Shown piece after piece: positions 1 to 8,529 of a stretch of 64,000 nt of DNA. The notes below the pieces were generated by a model. It saw only the letters and a program-made list of their open reading frames with translations. It had not been told where the DNA came from and searched no databases. The position numbers and the translations under genes were made by a program. Position 1 is the first letter of the stretch. Each line of letters begins with the position of its first letter. Source of the DNA: Bacteriovoracaceae bacterium (GTDB taxonomy: Bacteria > Bdellovibrionota > Bacteriovoracia > Bacteriovoracales > Bacteriovoracaceae). The stretch spans positions 1 to 64,000 of the forward strand of contig JABFRR010000018.1 in NCBI GenBank assembly GCA_013141065.1, written 5' to 3'.

Positions 1-43
1 ATTAATTGTTTGTACTCGGCATATTGAGTCCCCTCGGTAATAA

Positions 44-277
44 TCTTGCAAGAAGAGTTCTTCACCAGTTGTCGGAAGAAAAACGTGGATTGGAAGCCAC
101 TCCAAAGAGGTGCAGAAACAATGGCGTAATTTTAGTATGGTGAAGTTGCATGATGGAATAAAATTTAATCCAAGAAATTATTTTCCTTGGATCGTTAACC
201 AAAGACATACAAAGACGAAGTACTCACCCCTATCAGTATTCAAAATTCATTGGGGTGACTCAATAAATCTTTATTGA
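44..277 (+). pseudogene. IS66 TnpC C-terminal remnant
   Basis: A reading frame open from just after a stop at 41-43 to the TGA at 275-277 encodes GRKTWIGSHSKE followed by NPRNYFPWIV. This resembles the end of IS66-family TnpC transposases, where a GRKN-(Y/W)-GS-x-SKRG motif is followed by a final helix starting NP-x-x-YL. The DDE core is missing, so this is a non-functional tail or the segment continues outside the window. It faces the tnpB/tnpA remnants on the other strand, so the copies belong to different or rearranged insertions. The family call rests on motif recognition only. Confidence 0.5.
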
Positions 278-595
278 TACTTGCCCTCGAAAAAGTGCGA
301 ATTCAGCTTGAGTAAAAATAATATGCTTTTCTATAAAAAATGGATTAAATTGGCAAAAACGCCCTCAGTCCCCAATCTTTTTAGCAATGACAACAAAGCC
401 AGTGCCATCATAAAGCAAAACTTCATTTCTATCCCGATGTTTATTCATAAATAAAAACATGTGTCAGATTTTTGGATCTACTCCTATATAATCTTTGGCG
501 CGTTTATAGAGGAGTCAAAGGACCCCACCATATCAGTAGGTTGTTTACAAACAAAAACTCTCGTCTTGCGAGATGGCAACATCTATGCGACCTTT
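245..595 (-). pseudogene. IS66 TnpB remnant
   Basis: Read on the minus strand with frameshifts and stops, this stretch gives, in order, a DVAISQDES-like start, a segment matching the TnpB 'PTDM(R)xSFD-L' region, MNKHRDRNEVLLYDGTGFV, and FNPFFIEKH followed by FTQAEFALF. That order matches IS66 accessory protein TnpB (R-N-R-x-D-x-x-K-V-L-Y-W-D-G-x-G, then a final S/T-Q-x-F-x-L-L motif). At least three in-frame stops or shifts make it a pseudogene. TnpB's exact role in IS66 transposition is not well established. Confidence 0.6.
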
Positions 596-599
596 TTAA

Positions 600-942
600 A
601 TATTCTATAAGTAAATCAACCTTTCTGAAGCGAAATAACTTTATTATTATCGGTGACTTCAATGTCACACAGTACAGAGTTAGAATCGACGATGTTGGAA
701 ATACCATCAATTTTAACTTCACTAAATGGCATAGTTGCACCTTCACGTTTTAATCTTTTCGCTTTGCCGAGCATAGATGAAATTCCTTTCTGACTAACAC
801 CAAGTGCTTTGCAAAAGTCTCGCGCAGGGCCGTAAGTGTTCCATGCTGAAAGTATCTCCAGTAAAGTTCATCACTAACATTTCTAGTTCTACCTCCGTCT
901 CCTTGAAAGCACTCAATTTCTTTTTAAAACTTCAAGATCCAT
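600..942 (-). pseudogene. IS66 TnpA (Orf1, HTH) remnant
   Basis: The ATG at 942 is preceded by a GGAGGAG ribosome-binding site. The frame reads MDLEVLKRN and then shifts. The best compensated reading continues NVSDELYWRYFQ and then ARDFCKALGVSQKGISSMLG, a helix-turn-helix as in the small Orf1/TnpA protein of IS66 elements. It lies directly upstream of the TnpB remnant on the same strand, which is the normal IS66 tnpA-tnpB order. Frameshifts make it inactive. Confidence 0.5.
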
Positions 943-1526
943 AATACTCCTCCAATGATTAAATAAACCACATCATGTGATTATAAATTTATTATCGATA
1001 GATTAAAAATAATTAAAAGACGTAGAGTTGTGATGATTTACGTTAGGCTCATCATGGGAATCTATTCATCCCGCTGGGGTAATTTTTTAAATGTAAGGCC
1101 ATGTTAGTTGGCCTTATGTCTTCCATATGAAAGTATTGGTGAATGCCATTCGCCGATATCAAAAACTTTACCATCGAACTATTTTCCAAGCTTCCGGTCA
1201 AAATGCTAGTTGGTGCAATTAAAACTCTTCTCAATAAAGTTGATGCTCAAGAAAATAAAATAACTGAACTGTCTTCAGAAAATCAAAAGCTCAAGGATGA
1301 AATCAATCGCCTCAAAGGCGAAAAGGCAAAACCAGATATTGCTAAAAACAAAGATGACAAGAAAGATAGTGATGATAAAAGAAAGGCGGCAAGAACGGCA
1401 GGCGTGGAAAAATAAAAATGCTAAAAATAGAAATCCACAATACGGAAAAAAAAGATGTCGAAAAAAAGATCTTCCAAAAGATGCACAATACAAGGTACTA
1501 GAATGTCGTAATTCAAGACCGGAAAA

Positions 1527-3178
1527 TTTCAGGATAGTTGTCGCCTAACTTTTTAACTTACTTTTAATTTCGACATCATCTTTTCTTTTAGGATGATTCA
1601 AAAATACTTCATCAATCAATCCCAGTTTCTTGTGTTTTTTGACCAACGACTAGGATTTAATAATTTTGCCTTAATATAAACTTCTTTTCTTAATTGTAAA
1701 ACTTTTTTTTTATCTAATCCTTCATGTCTTGAAGTGGGTGTTACAAATTTTATTCCACTATGAAGGTGTTTATTATTGTACCAATCTACAAAACTTTACA
1801 CCAGTCCCTGGCTTCGTCTAACGAGTTAAATCCATTAGCTGGATATTCTGGACAGTATTTTGTTGTTTTAAATAATGCCTCTGAAAAGGGATTATCATCA
1901 CTAACTGACGGCTACTAAATGAAGGCATTACACCAAGTTCTTGTAACGTTGCAAGCATTGTTGCACCCTTCATTGGTCCACCATTATCAGAGTGAAGTAT
2001 AATTTGTCCTTTTTATCTTCTCCATTTTACAAATTTTATCTACTATTTCTGCTGACAATTCCATTGATTCTAATTCAAAGACTTCATGGCGACTATTTTT
2101 CTACTAAAAATATCCATAAATAAATATAAATAATAAAACTGACCTCGTATCGGACCTTTCATATAGGTAATATCCCATGACCAAAATTTCATTAGGGCCT
2201 TTGCAATTAAAGGTGCTGGCGATCCATTGTTCTCCCTTTACTTTTTTCCTCTGTGGGCGAGTAACTTTTCTTTTTTAAAACTCTATAAAAACTTGATTCA
2301 CTTCCAATAAATATTCCCTCGCTGTCGGCAAGCATTGGTACTATTTCCCACGGAGATTTATCTCTATATTTTTCTGAAGTAGCTATCTTTATAATTTTTG
2401 CCTCTCAAACTCTGAAAGCTTATTGGCAGGAATGGTCTTCGGCCCATTCCTTAAATCAATAAGATTTTTCCCAACGTTCTATTGTTTTGATACATAATCC
2501 ACAATCTTTGCTGGCTATTTCTTTTCTGCAGCCATTTAAGTTTGCTTCTTTAATTAATTCAATACAAATTGCTCTTAAGTCAGAGCACACTAATTGTCCT
2601 CGTCCACTCCAAACAAAAAGATGGCTTTTTTTTAGAAGTACAACTCTCGCTGCAAATTCTGCAAGTGCCTTATCTTTTCTTTTTAATTCTCTTATAAGTT
2701 CTTCTTCTTTTTCGTAGCTCAAGAGTTCAGGATCCTTTCTAGGCGCTTCCAGCAGCAGACTTGAGCCCATTGGTTAAATCTGTTTTCCACTGCTCTAGAT
2801 TGGCAATAAAAGCCCTTCTCTACGAAGAAACTCACCAAGAGTAAGCTCATCCATTGTTGCAGTCTTAATAACAGCATCTAGTTTTCTTCAGGTGTCCACT
2901 TGTCTACTGATTTTTTTTTTTTGTTTTCATGGAACTAGACATACCATACATTTTACTCCAACCAAATATTGTTGATACTGGAGTCCTAATTCTTTGGCTG
3001 CCTTACTAGGTCCTAATTTAATCACTTTTTTAACTGCGGCATCTTTAAATTCTTTGCTGTAAACCTCTGAACGCATAATTTTCTCACTTCGCCCCCCTCA
3101 TGGACTCCACCCTCCTTACGTCGGGTGCTTCCATTTCGGGTTAATTATTTAGAATTTGAAGCGACAACTTTCCTGAAA
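1527..3178 (-). mobile_element. Decayed IS3-family element with 18-bp inverted ends
   Basis: The ends are inverted copies: TTTCAGGATAGTTGTCGC at 1527-1544 and its complement with one mismatch at 3161-3178. Inside, the minus strand carries IS3-type orfA and orfB remnants. The element sits inside the IS66-like pseudogene, whose coding resumes on both sides. No clean 3-bp target duplication could be recognised. It is inactive. Confidence 0.7.
1600..3078 (-). pseudogene. IS3-family transposase (orfA plus orfB), degenerate
   Basis: The minus-strand reading starts with MRSEVYSKEFKDAAVKKV, an HTH of the IS3 OrfA type. It passes through KDPELLSYEKEEELIRELKR (2456-2770, the leucine-zipper part) and IASKDCGLCIKTIERWEKSY, the start of OrfB. 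It then gives, in broken frames, an integrase core including PNEIWSWDITYMKGPIRG, LYLFMDIFSRKIV and a final WYNNKHLHSGIKFVTP. Those blocks contain the DDE-type rve signature of IS3 OrfB. Multiple stops and frameshifts make it non-coding today. Confidence 0.65.
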
Positions 3179-4527
3179 TAGGGGGAGACATAAATTTTAA
3201 TCTAAATAATACCAAATTTATTATCCATAAATACTATTCACCATTTTTAGGAAAAGTTTTTGAAGGACAACTGCCTCCCGAATATAAAGGTAGTATCTTC
3301 GGACCTGGTATTTGGTCATTTGTCATCCAGTTTCACTACGAGGCAAGAATGACACAAAATCTTCTTTTAAAATTTTAACCGGACTTAAAGTCAAAATATC
3401 TGTCAGCGAAATTTCAAATATGATTCTTTGTCATGAGAGATTTGAAGAAGAACGACAAAATGTAAAGGGAAGCTGGAATCAGTCGAAGCGATTTTTCTCA
3501 AATTGATGATACCGGTGCAAGACTTAATGGAAAGAATGGTTACAGCATTGCAGTTTGTAATCAATTTTTACTGATTATTATACAAGTCTTTCAAAAAATA
3601 GAGAGGCTGTATTGAGAGCACTTGCCGGAACAGAATTAAAATTTGCAATTAATGAAATTGCACTCAAATATGTTGATGATAAAGTTAACAATAAGGCAAT
3701 CGTTGGCGAACTTAGAAAATTACAATCAAATAGATTGTATGGGCGGATGAGTTTACCAATGAAATCCTAAATGCTCCCTGGGCGAGAGGAAAGATTACTT
3801 CGTGGATAAAACACATAAAAGAAGGTTGTGCCATTGGTGCATTTAGGGATAATTTTCTTGGAGTGAGGTCAAAAATTTTGATTTGTGATGATGCTCCCCA
3901 GTTTAAAGGCATCCTGGAATTCTTAGGTCTTTGTTTGATTCATGAAGAACGCCATTATAAAAAGTTAACTCCAAGTCATCCCGATTTTATAAAAGCTGTT
4001 GCCGATTTTAGAGAAACATTTTGGAAATATTACGAAAAGCTAAAGCTTTATAAAATTAATCCCAATGACAAGAAAAGAAAAGAATTGAGTGATGAATTTG
4101 ATTTAATTTTTAGGTAAGACTTGTTACTTCGCTTTAAATCAATTGATGGAAAAAACTAGAGCAAAAAAAAAAGATGAGCTGCTTTTGGTTTGGAATTTCC
4201 AACTATTCCTTTGCATAATAATACTTCTGAATTGGCAATGAGAGAAAAAGTTATTCAAAGAAAAATCAGAGGATATTTTAGAAGCTTAGAAGGGGCCATG
4301 GCATCAGATATTTTCTTAGGTCTGATGAGTACTTGCCGAAAAATAGGAATTAGCTTTGGTGAATATTTAAAAGACCGATTTTACAATCGCCACGAACTAC
4401 CGCCGCTCGGTGATCTCATTTGGATGGCTTAGCACTATTAAACCTGACCGATTTTCCCCATTAAAATGAATAGATTCTTGACTTAAGTCTTTCAAAAAAG
4501 TTCTAACTTATTAATTAACCTGAAATA

Positions 4528-4632
4528 TTTTTTCTCTCCCCCGCAACTCCCCGGCGGCATTTTTGCTGACCACTCCCCCACTACGTATGGAAGTGGTCAG
4601 CAAGCTTGGGGAATTGCGGGGGAGAGAAAAAA
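4528..4632. repeat. Two-tier 105-nt inverted repeat (cruciform/hairpin)
   Basis: The outer arms 4528-4552 and 4608-4632 are complementary at 24 of 25 positions (poly-T, CTCT, CCCCC, GCAA, CCCC on the left). Inside, 4564-4574 (TGCTGACCACT) pairs perfectly with 4592-4602, leaving a 17-nt loop. The internal offsets are unequal, 11 nt on the left and 5 nt on the right. It ends in A6 rather than U, so on the plus strand it is not a usual terminator. TTCTAAC (4501-4507) and GTTAGGA (4643-4649) flank it almost symmetrically. It lies upstream of the excisionase-like gene and could be a recombination or replication site. Confidence 0.75.
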
Positions 4633-4725
4633 TAAAAAAGGAGTTAGGAGAGAGAGAGGGAAGGAGAGAGAAGGAGAAGAGAGATAAGGTAAGAGAGTAG
4701 GGCGGAAGAAATTGTGCGGAGAGAG
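4618..4725 (+). other. Polypurine (GA-rich) tract
   Basis: From the right arm of the hairpin to about 4725 the plus strand is almost only A and G, interrupted by a handful of T and C bases, in GGAGAGA-type units. It lies in the 316-bp gap between the IS66-like pseudogene and the excisionase-like ORF and gives no coding frame. Such tracts can form triplex or unusual single-stranded structures, but no function is shown here. Confidence 0.6.
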
Positions 4726-4751
4726 AATTATAAAATCAACAACGGAGAACC

Positions 4752-5009
4752 ATGGCAGAAAATTCTTTAGGATTTAGTTACAAAGAAATGAAGAAAGAGT
4801 ATAATAGTGAGGAGCAGTTAAGTGCTCAAGAGTTCTTTAACAAAAAAATATGGCGAGTGGGAGATGTCGCAAAGTTCTTAGGATGCACTATTGGGCATGT
4901 CTATAATTTGGCATCAGATGAGAAAATACCGAAGAGAAAAAAGAATGGCTTCTTGTTTTTTGTTCCTGAAGAAATCCTTAATTGGATTCTAGAAGGAGAT
5001 GGAAAATGA
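4752..5009 (+). CDS. Excisionase-like / MerR-type HTH protein
   Basis: This 85-aa protein has a winged-helix core, IWRVGDVAKFLGCTIGHVYN followed by a short wing with PKRKKNGFLFF and VPEEILNWI. The arrangement is that of excisionase/HTH_17 proteins that bind DNA next to an attachment site and set recombination direction. The start is preceded by CAACGGAGAACC, a good ribosome-binding site. The stop overlaps the start of the next ORF (ATGA at 5006-5009), so the two are translationally coupled. Its position beside an integrase-like fragment, on an island next to a tRNA gene, supports a role in element mobility. Confidence 0.6.
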   Translation: MAENSLGFSYKEMKKEYNSEEQLSAQEFFNKKIWRVGDVAKFLGCTIGHVYNLASDEKIPKRKKNGFLFFVPEEILNWILEGDGK

Positions 5010-5251
5010 GTAAGTATCAAAAGATTACAGGTTATCAAGGAATCAAAAAAGACCTGAGTAATGGGCGCTATCTTGCAATTAAATATATCAACGGAAAAGA
5101 ATTTTCCAAAAAGTTTTCGAACCTTAAAGATGCCGTTAACTGGCGTGCAATTTTTCATCCTTCAATTCCAGAAAGAGTGATTGATAATAAATTGCAAGAG
5201 TCTCTTGTTAATTTTGTGCAAACAAAGACAGGAGCAAAACTTAACAGTTAA
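5006..5251 (+). CDS. Short integrase N-terminal-like protein (probably truncated)
   Basis: The ATG at 5006 overlaps the preceding stop and has AAGGAG at 4993-4998. The 81-aa product starts KITGYQGIKKDLSNGRYLA and IKYINGKEFSKKFSNLKDAV, which resembles the arm-type DNA-binding domain at the N-terminus of tyrosine recombinases. No SAM-like or catalytic R-H-R-Y domain follows; the frame stops at 5251 just before the IS1380-type element. The simplest reading is an integrase cut off by the neighbouring insertion. A stand-alone small DNA-binding protein is possible. Confidence 0.45.
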   Translation: MSKYQKITGYQGIKKDLSNGRYLAIKYINGKEFSKKFSNLKDAVNWRAIFHPSIPERVIDNKLQESLVNFVQTKTGAKLNS

Positions 5252-5428
5252 TCCGTCAGTAGCAGGAGCTAATATATAAAATTTCATAGGAGAATTATCC
5301 TATTTCCATCTTCACCAAATATCACGATTATCCGGCCCTGAGTCTACGGCCATGCGAAATGAAAAAAGGTTTTGAATCTGCTTTAATTTTTTCAACCACG
5401 AAAATATTAACCAAAAACAAAACCTTTT

Positions 5429-6759
5429 ATGAACAAATTATCTATCAATTATTCTCCCTTCGCCAAGTCCCTTTCTTCATTTTCAGGATTAAATTTATTT
5501 GACGACCTGATTCACAAATTCGAAATCAGGAATTTATTCGGCGGAGAACTCCCGAAGAAGCAACGTCAACGTGGTTTCACCTCCTGGAATAAATTTTATA
5601 GTGGCATCCTAGGATTTGTTGCAGGAATAGATTGTCTCGATGACTTCGATTGGTATGGGAATGACCCGCTATTTTTGAAACTTACGAATTCACCATCGTC
5701 TATCACGATGGGAAAGTTTCTGAGAAGTTTTCATTCTAGAAAAGTTGAGGAAATTAGAAACCTTCTCCCTATATTAGCATTTAAAATTCGCCGTAGCCTG
5801 GAACCAAAAGTTCACAAAATTGTGTTCAAAATGGATTCAAGTGATCATCAACAGTATGGATTAAAATCGGAAGGAGTAGCCTTCGGATATAAAAAGTTTT
5901 TGTGCTTGAATTCGCAAAATTTATTTGATGACAAAGGTCTCTTGTATGGATTTAAACTTCGAAGTGGCAATACTCACTCTTGCGTGGATGCCACCGAACT
6001 AATTCATGAAACTTTTTCTAAAATTCCAAAAGATATTAAAAAATATTTTGTCGCTGATTCCGCTTATTCCACAATGGAAATCTACAATTCTCTTATAAAT
6101 CACAATTGCAATTTTGTAATTAACTTGAAGTCTACTTCTTGGAAACCACTTCTGACTAAGAATAGAAAACGCATGAAATGGACGCCAACTAGATTGAAAT
6201 TTTTCGAGTCAAATAATTGCCAAATTTCATCGACATTGTACCCATTAAAAGGTCTTCCTGGCAGAGAGTTTTTGCGAGTAGTTTTCATTCGCACCACTAA
6301 CATCAATCCAACGAAAGAAGATAATTATCCGTATCGCTACTATGCAGTTGTCGCGGACATGAGTGAATCAGAAATTAGTGATGAAAGTTATAAAATTTTA
6401 TCGAAGACGATCACAAGTCGAAAAACAATATTAAAGATATAAAAAATGGAATGGATTTTCATCACTTTCCTTGCATGAATTTAAAAGTAAATAATGTTTG
6501 GGGATTGATTGGTGTGATCGCGTACAACCTGATGAGGTATGCTTCATTTGCAGTTGTGCCCGAAAAAGGATGTTTTTTAGAGACGACTAGAAAAAGAATT
6601 GTAGCGATTGCTGGCGAGGTGATCACTCATGCTCGCTCAATCGAAATACGAATGATGAACTACATTTACAAGGAGGTGTGCAGAGTAAAAGCAATCATGA
6701 ATTCCGTGTTTACGGTAGATGCAAATCGCTTGAGGCCGCATGACGACTTCAAGACATAG
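5429..6759 (+). pseudogene. IS1380-family transposase, frameshifted
   Basis: The first segment (5429-6442) has an N-terminal arm, FKMDSSDHQQYG around the first catalytic Asp and YFVADSAYSTMEIYN around the second. The catalytic Glu region is split: FYRRRSQVEK in one frame near 6400 is followed by KDIKNGMDFHHFPC in another, continuing to IGVIAYNLMRYASF in 6451-6759. Together these match the Y-(2)-R-(3)-E-(6)-K block of IS4/IS1380-type enzymes. At least one shift lies at 6390-6440. The last codons, from VKAIMNSVF, fall inside the tandem array that follows, so the array contains copies of the 3' end of this gene. Confidence 0.75.
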
Positions 6760-8254
6760 TTCTTTAACATTTTTATAGTGTGTAAAACGACTAGAAACAG
6801 CACTACCCGGCGGAGCTATAGGGTGCCACAATTTTGAGGAATGGAGAGCTTTGTGCCCACGAGGCACTCCACTCTAAAGAATGATCTGTTAGAGAGAAAT
6901 TTTGGTGATCAAAAGCGAGGATAAAAAATATTACGACCCAATATAGGCCGATGCAAAGAACATTGGTTTGGAATTTTGTGACAGAAATGACACGGAAATG
7001 ATTTTTATGAGCTTACGGAAGGATTTCCGTTTAACATTTTTATAGTGTGTAAAACGACTAGAAACAGCACTACCCGGCGGAGCTATAGGGTGCCACAATT
7101 TTGAGGAATGGAGAGCTTTGTGCCCACGAGGCACTCCACTCTAAAGAATGATCTGTTAGAGAGAAATTTTGGTGATCAAAAGCGAGGATAAAAATATTAC
7201 GACCCAATATAGGCCGATGCAAAGAACATTGGTTTGGAATTTTGTGACAGAAATGACACGGAAATGATTTTTTTATGAGCTTACGGAAGGATTTCCGGTA
7301 AAAGCAATCATGAATTCCGTGTTTACGGTAGATGCAAATCGCTTGAGGCCGCATGACGACTTCAAGACATAGTTCTTTAACATTTTTATAGTGTGTAAAA
7401 CGACTAGAAACAGCACTACCCGGCGGAGCTATAGGGTGCCACAATTTTGAGGAATGGAGAGCTTTGTGCCCACGAGGCACTCCACTCTAAAGAATGATCT
7501 GTTAGAGAGAAATTTTGGTGATCAAAAGCGAGGATAAAAAATATTACGACCCAATATAGGCCGATGCAAAGAACATTGGTTTGGAATTTTGTGACAGAAA
7601 TGACACGGAAATGATTTTTATGAGCTTACGGAAGGATTTCCGTTTAACATTTTTATAGTGTGTAAAACGACTAGAAACAGCACTACCCGGCGGAGCTATA
7701 GGGTGCCACAATTTTGAGGAATGGAGAGCTTTGTGCCCACGAGGCACTCCACTCTAAAGAATGATCTGTTAGAGAGAAATTTTGGTGATCAAAAGCGAGG
7801 ATAAAAAATATTACGACCCAATATAGGCCGATGCAAAGAACATTGGTTTGGAATTTTGTGACAGAAATGACACGGAAATGATTTTTATGAGCTTACGGAA
7901 GGATTTCCGGTAAAAGCAATCATGAATTCCGTGTTTACGGTAGATGCAAATCGCTTGAGGCCGCATGACGACTTCAAGACATAGTTCTTTAACATTTTTA
8001 TAGTGTGTAAAACGACTAGAAACAGCACTACCCGGCGGAGCTATAGGGTGCCACAATTTTGAGGAATGGAGAGCTTTGTGCCCACGAGGCACTCCACTCT
8101 AAAGAATGATCTGTTAGAGAGAAATTTTGGTGATCAAAAGCGAGGATAAAAAATATTACGACCCAATATAGGCCGATGCAAAGAACATTGGTTTGGAATT
8201 TTGTGACAGAAATGACACGGAAATGATTTTTATGAGCTTACGGAAGGATTTCCG
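6685..8254. repeat. L-S-L-S-L tandem array, units of 345 and about 268 bp
   Basis: There are five near-identical direct copies: 6685-7029 (345 bp), 7030-7297 (268), 7298-7642 (345), 7643-7909 (267) and 7910-8254 (345). The short units lack the first 78 bp of the long unit, which is the 3' end of the IS1380-type transposase (codons VKAIMNSVF through the TAG). Every unit ends GGAAGGATTTCCG. Copies differ only by one-base changes in A or T runs (for example near 7190 and 7270). Each unit contains a small GTGCC-CACGA-GGCAC hairpin and a CGGAAAT/ATTTCCG pair. The minus-strand frames starting MPRGHKALHSS are repeats of the same non-genic sequence. It ends 61 bp from the tRNA-Arg. Confidence 0.9.
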
Positions 8255-8314
8255 TTTTATATCAGGCAAAAATGAAAAATTTGTTATGGTCGATGGTTCG
8301 CAAAGCTTGAAAAA

Positions 8315-8391
8315 TGGCGCACTCGTCAGGATTCGAACCTGAGACCTACCGATTAGAAATCGGTTGCTCTATCCAGCTGAGCTACGAGTGC
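8315..8391 (-). tRNA. tRNA-Arg (anticodon TCT)
   Basis: On the minus strand the 77-nt sequence folds as a full cloverleaf. The acceptor stem is GCACTCG/CGAGTGC with G discriminator and an encoded CCA. The D arm is GCTC..GAGC, the anticodon stem ACCGA/TCGGT with loop TTTCTAA, and the T arm TCAGG-TTCGAAT-CCTGA. The anticodon TCT reads AGA/AGG. tRNA genes are common integration targets, and the mobile island ends right beside its 3' end. Confidence 0.97.
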
Positions 8392-8414
8392 ATTGATCTA
8401 ATGAAGTGAGAAGA

Positions 8415-8443
8415 AAATTAATAGTTTAAAGCCTTTATGTCAA
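8415..8443 (-). promoter_or_regulatory. Sigma-70-type promoter of tRNA-Arg
   Basis: On the minus strand TTGACA (8438-8443) is separated by 17 bp from TAATTT (8415-8420), placing a start site a few bases before the tRNA 5' end at 8391. The remainder of 8392-8529 shows no gene. Confidence 0.65.
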
Positions 8444-8529
8444 GCGAAAGATGAGGTTTATAGTCTTCTAAGTGCTTAGAATTTTAAATAAATCTTTCCC
8501 TATTGGCCAATTTTTCCTAAACTCTTAGT

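Larger units (their letters stand above)
1143..4435 (+). pseudogene. IS66-like transposase, split by an IS3-type insertion and frameshifted
   Basis: The 5' part (1143 to about 1526) encodes a lysine-rich coiled coil (ENKITELSSENQKLKDEI, then KKDSDDKRKAARTAG) typical of the N-terminus of IS66-like transposases, ending in a VVIQDRK motif. The reading resumes after 3178 with YYSPFLGKVFEGQLPPEYKG, then IDDTGARLNGKNGYS with a DDT(S/A)-type catalytic aspartate. LICDDAPQFKG follows at about 3880, and a C-terminal block at 4190-4432 contains NNTSELAMREKVIQRKIRG. Several shifts (near 1420, 3500, 3770 and 4115-4190) separate the pieces. The order is that of one IS66-type protein, so a single ancestral gene was interrupted and then decayed. 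Confidence 0.7.

Noticed and set aside
6637-8092. Minus-strand ORFs starting MPRGHKALHSS in each repeat unit
   Set aside because: They are the same sequence repeated by the array, run through the long/short junctions with different tails, and no ribosome-binding site or codon pattern supports them.
6685-8254. CRISPR array
   Set aside because: The repeated units are 267-345 bp and adjacent without unique spacers of 30-40 bp, and no cas genes are nearby.
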